Shown here: piece after piece, positions 53,343-61,623 of the stretch
Layout: each line of letters begins with the position of its first letter
Position numbering within the stretch: the stretch's first letter is position 1
NCBI RefSeq assembly: GCF_014194695.1
Contig: NZ_JACIAH010000001.1
Location: forward strand, 1,116,001 to 1,180,000
Length of the DNA: 64,000 nucleotides
DNA from: Rhizobium sp. BK399
GTDB lineage: Bacteria > Pseudomonadota > Alphaproteobacteria > Rhizobiales > Rhizobiaceae
Direction of reading: 5' to 3'
Program-made: the position numbers and the translations under genes
Notes under the pieces: model-generated
The model's input: only the letters and a program-made list of their open reading frames with translations
Told to the model about the DNA's origin: nothing
The model's database searches: none

Positions 53343-53675
53343 ATGGCGAAAAAGATCACCAACCTATTGATTTTGCTGCCACTCGGAATCATCCTCATTG
53401 TCTTCTGCGTCGCCAACAGGCAGGTGGTTACGCTCGCATTCAATCCCTTCCTGCCGGAAGACCGCGTGCTCTCGCTGTCGGCGCCATTCTTTGTATTCAT
53501 CTTTATCGCGCTGATCATCGGCATGGTCGTCGGTTCGGCTGCCACCTGGTTCAACCAGAGCAAATATCGCAAGCGCGCTCGCACCGAGGCTAAGGAAGCG
53601 GTTCGCTGGCAGGCAGAGGCGGATCGGCACAAAAACCGCGCCGAGGAAATTGCCGGACAGCTGCCGTCGCGGTGA
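53343..53675 (+). CDS. LapA (DUF1049)-domain membrane protein
   Basis: A 110-residue protein with two TM helices near residues 7-25 and 45-68 (LILLPLGIILIVFCVANRQVVTLAFNPF and FFVFIFIALIIGMVVGSAATWF). A basic coiled-coil tail (KYRKRARTEAKEAVRWQAEADRHKNRAEEIAG) follows. This is the LapA layout, named in E. coli for lipopolysaccharide assembly control; a link to the nearby lpt genes is possible but not shown. The ATG at 53343 has GGAGG upstream. Confidence 0.85.
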   Translation: MAKKITNLLILLPLGIILIVFCVANRQVVTLAFNPFLPEDRVLSLSAPFFVFIFIALIIGMVVGSAATWFNQSKYRKRARTEAKEAVRWQAEADRHKNRAEEIAGQLPSR

Positions 53676-53824
53676 CAGCTCGCCCGAAGCGAGGCTGAAA
53701 TTCGGCGGGGCAAGCACTTGCAGCCATCGCCCCAGCTTCATAGCTATACAAAGTAGACCCGCTGCACATCTGCTAGGCACAGTCGTTCTACGACACACGC
53801 GCGGCGCCTTGCGAGGATGAGACC

Positions 53825-54730
53825 ATGAATATCGACGAAATCCTGCGGTCAGTCGTGGCCGTCCGCTCATCAATTCCCGAAGACGCCTTTACAGCAGGCA
53901 CACTTGGCACACGCCGCGAAGGCAGCGGCGTCGTGATCAACTCATCCGGGCTGGTCCTCACCATTGGCTACCTGATCACCGAAGCCGAGGAAGTCTGGCT
54001 GACGACGCTTGACGGGCGGGTGATCGCAGCCCATCCGCTCGCGTATGATCAGGAGACCGGGTTCGGCCTGCTGCAGGCTCTCGGCGACCTCGGCCTGCCG
54101 GCCCTGGAATTCGGAAGCGGGACCGGAGCCGGCCTCGGTGATCCCGTCGTATTGGCGGATGGCATCGGCCAATTCGTGGAGGCGAGGATCGTTGCAAAGC
54201 AGGAATTCGCCGGCTACTGGGAATATCTTCTGGATGAGGCAATCTTCACCACGCCTGCGCACCCGTCCTGGGGCGGCGCCGCCCTGATTGATGCCGAGGG
54301 CAAGCTGCTTGGGATCGGTTCGCTGCGTTTGCAGATGAGCCAGAACGGCGAGGTCGCCGACATCAACATGATCGTGCCGATCAACCTGCTTCCACCAATT
54401 CTGGACGACCTGATGACGCGCGGGCGCGTCAACAAACCGCCGCGGCCGTGGCTTGGAGCCTTCTCGGCGGAAAGCAACGGCGATGTGATCGTGATGAGCG
54501 TCGCTGAAGGCAGCCCCGCGGATACCGCCGGCCTGCGGCGAGGTGACATCATTTCCGAAATCCGCGATGGCGAAGTCGATGGACTTGCCGATTTCTATCG
54601 CAAGGTCTGGAGCAGCGGTCCGGCGGGCGCGGAAATCCCGATGCGCGTGCTGCGTGATGGCCGGGAGGCGTGGCTGCGCATCAGGTCCGCCGACCGCAAT
54701 CAGTTCCTGAAAAAGCCGCAGTTGCAATAG
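53825..54730 (+). CDS. HtrA/DegP-like PDZ protein with lost catalytic triad (pseudoprotease)
   Basis: A 301-residue protein with the S1C trypsin fold and one C-terminal PDZ domain (about residues 205-290; GRVNKPPRPWLGAFSAES, EGSPADTAGLRRGDIISEIRDGEV). All three catalytic positions are replaced: the His of TNxHV is Tyr49 (LTIGYLI), the Asp of ETDLAL is Gly79 (DQETGFGLLQ), and the Ser of GNSGG is Trp149 (HPSWGGAAL). It has no signal peptide. So it is probably a folded binding or scaffold protein rather than a protease. It stands alone between the LapA-like gene and the acetyltransferase gene. Confidence 0.88.
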   Translation: MNIDEILRSVVAVRSSIPEDAFTAGTLGTRREGSGVVINSSGLVLTIGYLITEAEEVWLTTLDGRVIAAHPLAYDQETGFGLLQALGDLGLPALEFGSGTGAGLGDPVVLADGIGQFVEARIVAKQEFAGYWEYLLDEAIFTTPAHPSWGGAALIDAEGKLLGIGSLRLQMSQNGEVADINMIVPINLLPPILDDLMTRGRVNKPPRPWLGAFSAESNGDVIVMSVAEGSPADTAGLRRGDIISEIRDGEVDGLADFYRKVWSSGPAGAEIPMRVLRDGREAWLRIRSADRNQFLKKPQLQ

Positions 54731-54748
54731 GGTCGGAGACGCGTGGTT

Positions 54749-55222
54749 CTACGCGTCTGGATAAAAACTCATCTCCTCGTAGTCGCCTTCCGCCGATGTG
54801 CCTGATCCGGTGACGACGAACCCTTTCGAACAATAGAAGGCCTTGGCGCGGTTGTTCTTCACCAGGCATTTCAAGCGATACTTGTTATGCGGCCAATCGG
54901 GGAGCGCCGCGAGCAGCGCGGCACCGGCGCCCTGCCCCTGCCAGGATCTGCTGACATAGAGCATGTGAATGAAATCGTCCGGCGGCCACAACGTCATGAA
55001 GCCGGCGATTTCGCCGTTTGGCGCCTCCGCGAGCCACAGATGTTCGCCCTGTGTGTGGGCCCTGAAATCATCGTGGCGGAAGCTGGCTGGATCGACCCAC
55101 GCAAAGGTCTCGCGGCGCACGGCGAGATAAATGTCTGCCAGAGTTTCCAGATCCGATTCCCGTGGCGATCTGATCGTCCACTTGACGGATTGCGGCTGCG
55201 TCTGAACGGAGAGATCTGTCAA
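54749..55222 (-). CDS. GNAT family N-acetyltransferase
   Basis: A 157-residue acetyltransferase. Motif order is typical: IRSPRESDLETLADIYLAVRRETFAWV at the start, GEIAGFMTLW, then the acetyl-CoA site HMLYVSRSWQGQGAGAALLAALPD and VVKNNRAKAFYCSKGF (LKCLVKNNRAKAFYCSKGFVVTG). The acceptor substrate is unknown. Its start appears to be TTG at 55222, with AAGGG upstream. It is nine bases after the CoxG-like gene and may share its transcript. Confidence 0.88.
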   Translation of the reverse strand: MTDLSVQTQPQSVKWTIRSPRESDLETLADIYLAVRRETFAWVDPASFRHDDFRAHTQGEHLWLAEAPNGEIAGFMTLWPPDDFIHMLYVSRSWQGQGAGAALLAALPDWPHNKYRLKCLVKNNRAKAFYCSKGFVVTGSGTSAEGDYEEMSFYPDA

Positions 55223-55231
55223 TTCCGACCC

Positions 55232-55684
55232 TTATTCTGCGGCTTTGGCACTGACGGCGGCGTTGAAACTCGAGAAGAACTGCTGCGCCAGCTTCGTGGA
55301 GGTCGAGTCGATCAGTCGTGCGCCGAGCTGCGCGATCTTTCCACCGACCTGGGCTTTTGCTTCGTACTGCAGGACCGTTTCGTTGCCCTCGTCCTTCAGC
55401 ACCACATCGGCGCCACCCTTGGCAAAGCCGGCGATACCACCTTTGCCTTCGCCTGAGATCGTGTAGCTTTCCGGCGCGTTGATATTGGAAAGCGTGACCT
55501 CTCCGTTGAAGGTTGCCGAAACCGGACCGATCTTGATCTTGACCACAGCCGTCAGCTCGGTTGGGGACTTCATTTCCAGGCTCTGACAGCCCGGAATGCA
55601 CTGCTTCAATATCTCCGGGTCATTGAGCGCTGCCCATACGACATCGCGAGGCGCGGTAATCCGTTCTTCGCCGGTCAAGTCCAT
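55232..55684 (-). CDS. CoxG/SRPBCC family protein
   Basis: A 150-residue START-like (SRPBCC) protein of the CO-dehydrogenase subunit G type: MDLTGEERITAPRDVVWAALNDPEILKQCIPGCQSLEMKSPTELTAVVKIKIGPVSATFNGEVTLSNINAPESYTISGEGKGG. CoxG members bind lipid or quinone-like ligands and help molybdenum dehydrogenases, but no such enzyme is nearby, so the partner is unknown. GGGAGGA precedes the ATG at 55684. Confidence 0.88.
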   Translation of the reverse strand: MDLTGEERITAPRDVVWAALNDPEILKQCIPGCQSLEMKSPTELTAVVKIKIGPVSATFNGEVTLSNINAPESYTISGEGKGGIAGFAKGGADVVLKDEGNETVLQYEAKAQVGGKIAQLGARLIDSTSTKLAQQFFSSFNAAVSAKAAE

Positions 55685-55801
55685 CCGAAATCCTCCCATT
55701 TCGACCTGCCTCAATTTATCACAGCCCGAAAGCGCTTTGCCAAGGTGAAACAGGATGCTATTTGCACGAGTTCTATCGAATTGAAGCACGCGGAAAATCA
55801 C

Positions 55802-56908
55802 GTGAGACAGAAAGAACGCCGGCCTGGCCAGAAATCCGCCGCCGGCCCCTCGGGCGGACGCCGCCCTGACGATCGCGGCCAGCGGCCGATAAAGCCGGCA
55901 GCGAAGCCAGCGCCAGTTCGTGAGAAGGTGCGCGAACCGGCTTCCGTGCCGACGGCAATCGACCGGCCGCTGATGGTGCGCACTGGCGAACGTCCGGCTG
56001 AACGCGTGCCCGTTATCCTCGAGTCCCTCGGCGCAGGCGACTTCCATCTGATCGACAGTGGCAATGGCGAGAAACTGGAGCAATACGGCCCCTACCGGAT
56101 CGTGCGCCCGGAGGGCCAGGCATTGTGGCAGCCGTCCTTGCCGAAACAGGCCTGGGAGAAAGTCGATGCCGTCTTCACCGGCGACACCGACGAGGAAGGC
56201 ACCGGGCGCTGGCGCTTTCCCAAGGAAGCGCTCGGCGAGACTTGGCCGCTTAATCTGCTCGGCGTCGATTTTCTCGGCCGCTTCACCTCTTTCCGCCACG
56301 TCGGCGTCTTTCCCGAGCAGATCGCCCACTGGACCTGGATGAAACAGCAGGTCGAGGCCGCCAAGCGGCCATTGAAGGTTCTGAACCTGTTCGGCTACAC
56401 CGGTGTCGCCTCGCTCGTCGCCGCCGCTGCGGGCGCCGAGGTTACGCATGTCGATGCTTCCAAGAAAGCGATCGGCTGGGCACGCGAAAACCAGGCGATG
56501 AGCGGACTGGAAAAGGCGCCGATCCGCTGGATCTGCGAAGACGCGATGAAGTTCATCCTGCGGGAAGAACGCCGCGGCAACACCTACGACATCATCCTCA
56601 CTGATCCGCCAAGCTTCGGCCGCGGCCCGAACGGCGAGGTTTGGCATCTTTTCGCCCACCTACCGCTAATGCTCGACATCTGCCGCGAAATCCTGTCTCC
56701 GAAGGCTGTCGGGCTCGTGCTGACCGCCTATTCGATCCGCGCCAGCTTCTATTCGATCCACGAACTGATGCGCGAGACCATGCGCGGGGCCGGCGGTGTC
56801 GTCGAATCCGGCGAGCTTGTCATTCGCGAGGCCGGGCTGGACGGCAATAGGCCGGGCCGCGCCCTTTCCACCTCTCTCTTCTCCCGTTGGTACCCAAATG
56901 AGCCATGA
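55802..56908 (+). CDS. Class I SAM-dependent rRNA methyltransferase, RlmI-like
   Basis: A protein of about 368 residues. A basic, Pro/Arg-rich N-terminal tail (QKERRPGQKSAAGPSGGRRPDD) is followed by a small beta domain and then the methyltransferase: FRHVGVFPEQIAHWTWMKQQVEA, LNLFGYTGVASLVAAAAGAEVTHVDASKKAIGWARENQ, and the catalytic-type LTDPPSFGRGPNGEVWHLF. This matches the 23S rRNA methyltransferase group near RlmI. The start may instead be GTG at 55745. It overlaps the next gene by 11 bp. Confidence 0.82.
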   Translation: MRQKERRPGQKSAAGPSGGRRPDDRGQRPIKPAAKPAPVREKVREPASVPTAIDRPLMVRTGERPAERVPVILESLGAGDFHLIDSGNGEKLEQYGPYRIVRPEGQALWQPSLPKQAWEKVDAVFTGDTDEEGTGRWRFPKEALGETWPLNLLGVDFLGRFTSFRHVGVFPEQIAHWTWMKQQVEAAKRPLKVLNLFGYTGVASLVAAAAGAEVTHVDASKKAIGWARENQAMSGLEKAPIRWICEDAMKFILREERRGNTYDIILTDPPSFGRGPNGEVWHLFAHLPLMLDICREILSPKAVGLVLTAYSIRASFYSIHELMRETMRGAGGVVESGELVIREAGLDGNRPGRALSTSLFSRWYPNEP

Positions 56909-57758
56909 ACACAGGGGCCACGGCCCGCATAAGGTCGGGCACGTGAAAGAGGTCACTTCGCTCGCCAATCCTATCATCAAGGACATCAAGGCGCTTAGCG
57001 ACAAGAAAAACCGCGAGCAGAGCGGTACCTTCATGGCCGAAGGGCTGAAGCTTGTCATCGATGCCATTGAACTCGGCTGGACAATCCGCACCCTCGTTTA
57101 CGCCAAGGCAGCCAAGGGCAAGCCGCTGGTCGAGCAGATGGCGGCAAAGACCGTCGCCTCGGGTGGCCTGGTGCTCGAGGTCAGCGAGAAGGTGATCTCC
57201 TCGATCACCCGCCGCGACAATCCGCAGATGGTGGTCGGCATCTTCGAAAGCCGCTGGAAGCCATTGCGCGAGATCCACCCGAAGCCAGGCGAAACCTGGA
57301 TTGCCCTCGACCGCGTGCGCGACCCCGGCAATCTCGGCACGATCATTCGCACCGCGGATGCTGCCGGCGCCTCCGGCGTCATCCTCGTCGGCGAAACGAC
57401 TGATCCCTTCTCGCTGGAAACGGTGCGCGCCACCATGGGCTCGGTGTTTGCCGTTCCCGTTGCACGCGCCACGGCGGAAGAATTTATCGCCTGGAAGAAG
57501 CACGCCGGCGTTTCCGTCGTCGCGACGCACCTGGCCGGATCGGTCGACTACCGCACGATCGACTACAAGAAGAAGCCGGTGGTGATCCTGATGGGCAACG
57601 AGCAGTCTGGGCTGCCCGAGCATCTTGCAAAGGAAGCCGATGCGCTTGCCCGTATTCCGCAGCAGGGCCGCGCCGACTCCCTCAATCTTGCCGTCGCCAG
57701 CGCCGTCATGCTCTTCGAGGCACGGCGTCACCTTCTCTCACTCGACGAGGCCAAATGA
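56898..57758 (+). CDS. TrmH/SpoU-family RNA 2'-O-methyltransferase
   Basis: A 286-residue SPOUT enzyme. An N-terminal L30e-like substrate domain ([33 protein letters not shown]) is followed by the knotted SAM domain with the three family motifs: [32 protein letters not shown] and [15 protein letters not shown]. It likely methylates a ribose in 23S rRNA. The ATG at 56898 overlaps the previous gene and its stop overlaps lspA as ATGA, giving a tightly coupled three-gene set. Confidence 0.92.
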   Translation: MSHEHRGHGPHKVGHVKEVTSLANPIIKDIKALSDKKNREQSGTFMAEGLKLVIDAIELGWTIRTLVYAKAAKGKPLVEQMAAKTVASGGLVLEVSEKVISSITRRDNPQMVVGIFESRWKPLREIHPKPGETWIALDRVRDPGNLGTIIRTADAAGASGVILVGETTDPFSLETVRATMGSVFAVPVARATAEEFIAWKKHAGVSVVATHLAGSVDYRTIDYKKKPVVILMGNEQSGLPEHLAKEADALARIPQQGRADSLNLAVASAVMLFEARRHLLSLDEAK

Positions 57759-58258
57759 CCGAACAGACGCTAGAGCGCCCGACGCTGTTTGCCAGGCCGC
57801 TGCCGATCCTGATCTTCATCGTCATTGCCGTCGTGCTTGACCAGATCGTCAAGATCGTCGTCGACCGTACGCTGCCACTTCAGGAGCCGGTGCATCTAAT
57901 CCCGATGCTGGCGCTCTACCGGACGTACAATCTCGGCGTCGCCTTCTCGATGCTCTCTGGCATGGACGGGTGGTTCATCGTCGGCATGCGCCTTGTTATC
58001 GTCGCTTTCGTCATCTGGCTCTGGCACCGCACTGGCAAGCAGCGCACCTTTGCTCATCTCGGCTATGCGCTGATCATCGCCGGCGCGCTCGGCAACCTGA
58101 TCGACCGGTTCCTCTACGGGCATGTGATCGATTACATCCTGTTTCATACCGAGACATGGTCGTTCGCCGTCTTCAACCTAGCCGACAGTTTTATCACGAT
58201 CGGCGCGGGATGCGTGATTCTTGACGAGCTGATACAACCTAAAAACGCAGACCGTTAA
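57755..58258 (+). CDS. lspA: Lipoprotein signal peptidase
   Basis: A 167-residue inner-membrane aspartic protease that cuts lipoprotein signal peptides. Four TM helices are visible, and the catalytic aspartates lie in [19 protein letters not shown] and [14 protein letters not shown], the two standard LspA motifs. It is coupled to the rRNA methyltransferase gene by ATGA. A globomycin-type inhibitor target; no lgt gene is adjacent. Confidence 0.95.
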   Translation: MTEQTLERPTLFARPLPILIFIVIAVVLDQIVKIVVDRTLPLQEPVHLIPMLALYRTYNLGVAFSMLSGMDGWFIVGMRLVIVAFVIWLWHRTGKQRTFAHLGYALIIAGALGNLIDRFLYGHVIDYILFHTETWSFAVFNLADSFITIGAGCVILDELIQPKNADR

Positions 58259-58313
58259 AATCCTAGCGATTTGCTGAAGGCATTTGGAACCGCCGTTGTG
58301 CTATCCCGCGACC

Positions 58314-60584
58314 ATGCAAAGTCTCGGTCAATTGCACGAAAGACTTGCCGCCGCATTTGGGCGGCGTACCGCTCGTCGCCATGGCGCGTGGATTTTGGAT
58401 GCTGTTGACCCGCAAACCGGGCTCGTTTCGCCACAACCCCATCGTCGCCGGATAGGCCGCAAGCTTCTGTCATGGTGGTTGGGCGGACTTGGGCTTGTTG
58501 CCGGTCTGATCCTCATTGCCATATCCAAAGCCGGTATTTCCCCGGTGCTTTCGATAGGGCTTGGCGTTGCCGCCCTATCCGCCATGGCCCTTCTTGCAGT
58601 CTTTTCGGCCACCAAACGGAGAAGCACGCGGAGCCCCTCGACTGGCGTTTCTCCCGCGTGGAGCCAAGGCGCGGTTCTCTTCGCCGATATCCATGACGCG
58701 CTTGGCGACATTACCGTCACACGCAGCATGGACCGGCGCATCGTCGGCGCCAACGAGATGTTCCGTCGGCTGACCGGTCGCCTCAATCCGGAAGGGCTGA
58801 CCTGTGAGGAGATCGGGATCGCCTTTCGTCCGGGTCCCGCACCGCACCGCTTCGAGGTGGAGATCTCGACGCCTGAGGGCCAGCGCATCTACGTCTGGCG
58901 CGACGTCGTGACCCGCGATCCCGGCGACGGACGGCTGTTGCTGCAGAGCATCGCCCGCGATGTGACCGAAGAACGGCTAACAGCGCAGTCCCGCGAAGAG
59001 GCGCGGCAGAAAGCCGAATATAACAGTGCCGCGAAATCGCGGCTGCTTGCGACCGTCAGCCATGAAATCCGCACGCCACTTTCGGGCATCCTCGGCATGA
59101 CGCACCTGCTGAGCGAGACCCGTCTGACCCAGGAACAGCAGAACTACCTCACCGGCATTCGCCAATCCGGCTATGCACTGACGCAACTGGTCGAGGACCT
59201 GCTCGATTTCTCGACGATTGAGGTCGGTCGTTTTCAGCTCCGTCCCCGGGCAGAATCTCTGCGCAAGCTGCTCGAGAGCGTGGTCGAGATGCTCGCCCAC
59301 CGCGCCCACGAAAAGGGCATCGAGATCGGCGCAACCGTTTCCTCCGACCTGCCGGAACTGATGAGCTTCGATCCGGCACGCCTACGTCAGGTCCTGTTCA
59401 ACGTCATCGGCAATGCCGTTAAATTCACGCAGGCGGGTGGCGTATTCGTGCGGGCATCCCAGCAGGGCAATGGTGTGCTGATCAGCGTCAACGACACCGG
59501 CCCCGGCATGACCGAGGAAGAACAGAACCGCATCTTCGGTGAATTCGAGCAGGGCGGAAGCACGGTCGACAAGAGTGCCGGGACGGGACTTGGTCTGTCG
59601 ATCTCTGCCCGCATCATGCGCGAGTTCGGCGGCTCGCTCGCGGTCTCGAGCGAAAGAGGCACCGGCAGCGAGTTCAGCATCCGCTTTCCGATCGACATTC
59701 CGGAGGAAAACCGCGCGCGCCGGAATACGGTGCTTGCCGGCAGCGTCGTCCTGCTGCTGGCGCCACCCGGCGCGGCGTGCTTGGCGATTTCTGAGACGAT
59801 CACAACGCTCGGCGGCGATTGCCACCTGGTCACTGATGGCGAGAGCGCGCATGCGATGCTGCTTGCCATGACGGCGCGCGGATGCCGGCCAACGGACATT
59901 ATCGTCGACCACCGCATGTCGGGAGAATTTGCCGACCACCTCGCCGATCGCGCGGAAATCGCTGCACTGGGGCTGCGCAAGATCTTCCTGGTCAACCCCG
60001 AGGAGCGCAACGCCCATGCGCTCGACCTCTTCGACGCATGGCTGATACGGCCGCTGCGAGAGCAGTCGCTGATCGACGTATTGCGCGGCAGGATGCGCGG
60101 CATGGAGAAGCGTGACGCTCTGAACGACAACCAGCCTGGATTCAGCGTCGTCATCCCGGAGGCGGGCATCCAGAGCGGGCTGCGAATCCTGTTGGCCGAA
60201 GACGACCCGATCAACGCGATGCTCATTCGCGCCATGTTGGAGAAAGCCGGCCATACCGTCCAGCATGTCGACCACTTCGAAACGCTTCTCGACTGCGCGC
60301 TGTCGGAAGGAAGCGCACGCCCCGATATCGTCATCAGCGATCTTTCCATGCCGGGCGGCGATGGCATCGACATGCTTGGCCGGCTACGCGGACATGAGCG
60401 CCGGCTTGATGTTCCCCCGGTCCCGATCATCGTGCTGACCGCCGACAAGCGCGACGAATCCCGTAGACAGGTCTTGCTGAATGGCGCAAACCGCGTCATG
60501 GTAAAGCCAGTTGACCCGATAAGGTTGCTGACGGAAGTCCAAGCCGTTGCTGCGCTTTCGGCCCGCCGCGCGGAAGCACGGTAA
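58314..60584 (+). CDS. Hybrid histidine kinase with one degenerate and one intact receiver
   Basis: A 756-residue kinase. Two TM helices near residues 51-95 are followed by a PAS-like segment (ITVTRSMDRRIVGANEMFRRLTG). The kinase core has H-box LLATVSHEIRTPLSGILGM, N-box LFNVIGNAVKFTQ, and G-boxes NDTGPGMTEEE and GTGLGLSIS. A degenerate receiver lies near 480-590 (VLLLAPPGAACL, IIVDHRMSG), which lacks the acidic pair at its start. The C-terminal receiver is complete: ILLAEDDPINAML, DIVISDLSMPGGDG with the phospho-Asp, and VLTADK. It resembles phosphorelay kinases of the cell-cycle or stress type. Confidence 0.9.
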   Translation: MQSLGQLHERLAAAFGRRTARRHGAWILDAVDPQTGLVSPQPHRRRIGRKLLSWWLGGLGLVAGLILIAISKAGISPVLSIGLGVAALSAMALLAVFSATKRRSTRSPSTGVSPAWSQGAVLFADIHDALGDITVTRSMDRRIVGANEMFRRLTGRLNPEGLTCEEIGIAFRPGPAPHRFEVEISTPEGQRIYVWRDVVTRDPGDGRLLLQSIARDVTEERLTAQSREEARQKAEYNSAAKSRLLATVSHEIRTPLSGILGMTHLLSETRLTQEQQNYLTGIRQSGYALTQLVEDLLDFSTIEVGRFQLRPRAESLRKLLESVVEMLAHRAHEKGIEIGATVSSDLPELMSFDPARLRQVLFNVIGNAVKFTQAGGVFVRASQQGNGVLISVNDTGPGMTEEEQNRIFGEFEQGGSTVDKSAGTGLGLSISARIMREFGGSLAVSSERGTGSEFSIRFPIDIPEENRARRNTVLAGSVVLLLAPPGAACLAISETITTLGGDCHLVTDGESAHAMLLAMTARGCRPTDIIVDHRMSGEFADHLADRAEIAALGLRKIFLVNPEERNAHALDLFDAWLIRPLREQSLIDVLRGRMRGMEKRDALNDNQPGFSVVIPEAGIQSGLRILLAEDDPINAMLIRAMLEKAGHTVQHVDHFETLLDCALSEGSARPDIVISDLSMPGGDGIDMLGRLRGHERRLDVPPVPIIVLTADKRDESRRQVLLNGANRVMVKPVDPIRLLTEVQAVAALSARRAEAR

Positions 60585-60627
60585 CCACCGAGAGACCGGC
60601 ACGCTGCTTAAGTGTGACGGCGACATG

Positions 60628-60645
60628 ATGTCACTTTCCTGTCGT
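60628..60645 (+). promoter_or_regulatory. Pho box upstream of olsB
   Basis: ATGTCAC-TTTC-CTGTCGT is two 7-bp repeats spaced by 4 bp, close to the PhoB consensus CTGTCAT-N4-CTGTCAT (5 of 7 and 6 of 7 matches), 48 bp before the olsB ATG. Ornithine-lipid synthesis is known to rise under phosphate starvation in rhizobia. Confidence 0.7.
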
Positions 60646-60693
60646 ACATAAGTGTTTTATGGCGTGTCAAAAGCCGGCAACGGGAGAATCGCC

Positions 60694-61569
60694 ATGTCCG
60701 CAGACGCTTTCAATTGTGCCGCCGTCGCCGAGGTTCATCGGCCGTCGAGCACGCTTGCGCCAAAGGAAGGCGACATTCTCGGCCGCATCGGCAATCTCGA
60801 GACCCGCCTCGCCCGTAGTTCCAGCGAGATCGACGCCGCACAGGCCGTTCGCTTCCGTGTCTTCGTCGAAGAAATGGGTGCCGAGCTTTCACAGGAAGCC
60901 ATGCGCCGCAAACGCGATTTCGATTCCTACGATGCGTTCTGCGACCATTTGCTCGTGCTCGACCGCTCGATCGAGGGCGACAGCGAGGACCAGATCGTTG
61001 GCACCTATCGCCTGCTCCGGCAGGAAGTTGCCATGGCAAACGGCGGCTTTTACTCGGCTTCGGAATTCGCCATCGACGAGCTGCTGGCCCGCCACCCGGA
61101 TAAGCGGTTCATGGAACTCGGCCGCTCTTGCGTGCTGCCTGATTACCGCACCAAGCGTACGGTCGAGCTTCTGTGGCAGGGCAACTGGGCCTATGCGCTG
61201 AAGCATGGCATGAGCGCCATGTTCGGCTGCGCGTCCTTCCCGGGTATCCATCCGGAAAGCCATGCGCTGGCACTTTCCTTCCTGCATCACAACGTCGCCG
61301 CCAAGGACGAGTGGGCGGTCAGCGCCCTTCCGCATCTGGCTCGCGATATGGATCTGATGCCGGCCGAAGCCGTCAACCCGAAGCGGGCCCTGATGGCACT
61401 GCCGCCGCTGATCAAGGGTTATCTGCGCCTTGGCGCCATGGTCGGTTCGACCGCCGTGGTCGACAAGGCCTTCAACACGACGGATGTTCTGATCGTCCTG
61501 CCGATATCAAGCATCTCCGATCGCTACCTAAACTATTACGGCGCCGACGCCGGACGGTTCGCGAGCTGA
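60694..61569 (+). CDS. olsB: L-ornithine N-alpha-acyltransferase (ornithine lipid synthesis)
   Basis: A 291-residue GNAT-fold acyltransferase that transfers a 3-hydroxy-acyl chain from ACP to ornithine, the first step of ornithine lipid synthesis. Visible are QAVRFRVFVEEMGAELSQEAMRRKRDFDSYDAFCDHLLVLDRS, VGTYRLLRQEVAMANGGFYSASEFAI, FMELGRSCVLPDYRTKRTVELLWQGNWAYALKHGMSAMFGCASFPGIHPESHA and PPLIKGYLRLGAMVG. The ATG at 60694 has CGGGAGAAT upstream. A Pho box in front fits phosphate-starvation control. OlsA is not in the window. Confidence 0.95.
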   Translation: MSADAFNCAAVAEVHRPSSTLAPKEGDILGRIGNLETRLARSSSEIDAAQAVRFRVFVEEMGAELSQEAMRRKRDFDSYDAFCDHLLVLDRSIEGDSEDQIVGTYRLLRQEVAMANGGFYSASEFAIDELLARHPDKRFMELGRSCVLPDYRTKRTVELLWQGNWAYALKHGMSAMFGCASFPGIHPESHALALSFLHHNVAAKDEWAVSALPHLARDMDLMPAEAVNPKRALMALPPLIKGYLRLGAMVGSTAVVDKAFNTTDVLIVLPISSISDRYLNYYGADAGRFAS

Positions 61570-61583
61570 TTTCAAACGGATGA

Positions 61584-61620
61584 AAAGACGGAGCGGGAGG
61601 ATGCCTCCCGCTCCGTCTTT
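61584..61620. terminator. Bidirectional terminator between olsB and malic enzyme gene
   Basis: A perfect 17-bp stem, GAGCGGGAGG/CCTCCCGCTC at its centre with A- and T-rich ends, encloses a 3-nt loop between the converging genes, so it works in both directions. Confidence 0.92.
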
Positions 61621-61623
61621 ATT

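Noticed and set aside
53825..54730. Functional serine protease annotation for the HtrA-like protein
   Set aside because: The family framework fits, but the catalytic His, Asp and Ser positions are Tyr, Gly and Trp, so protease activity is not supportable.
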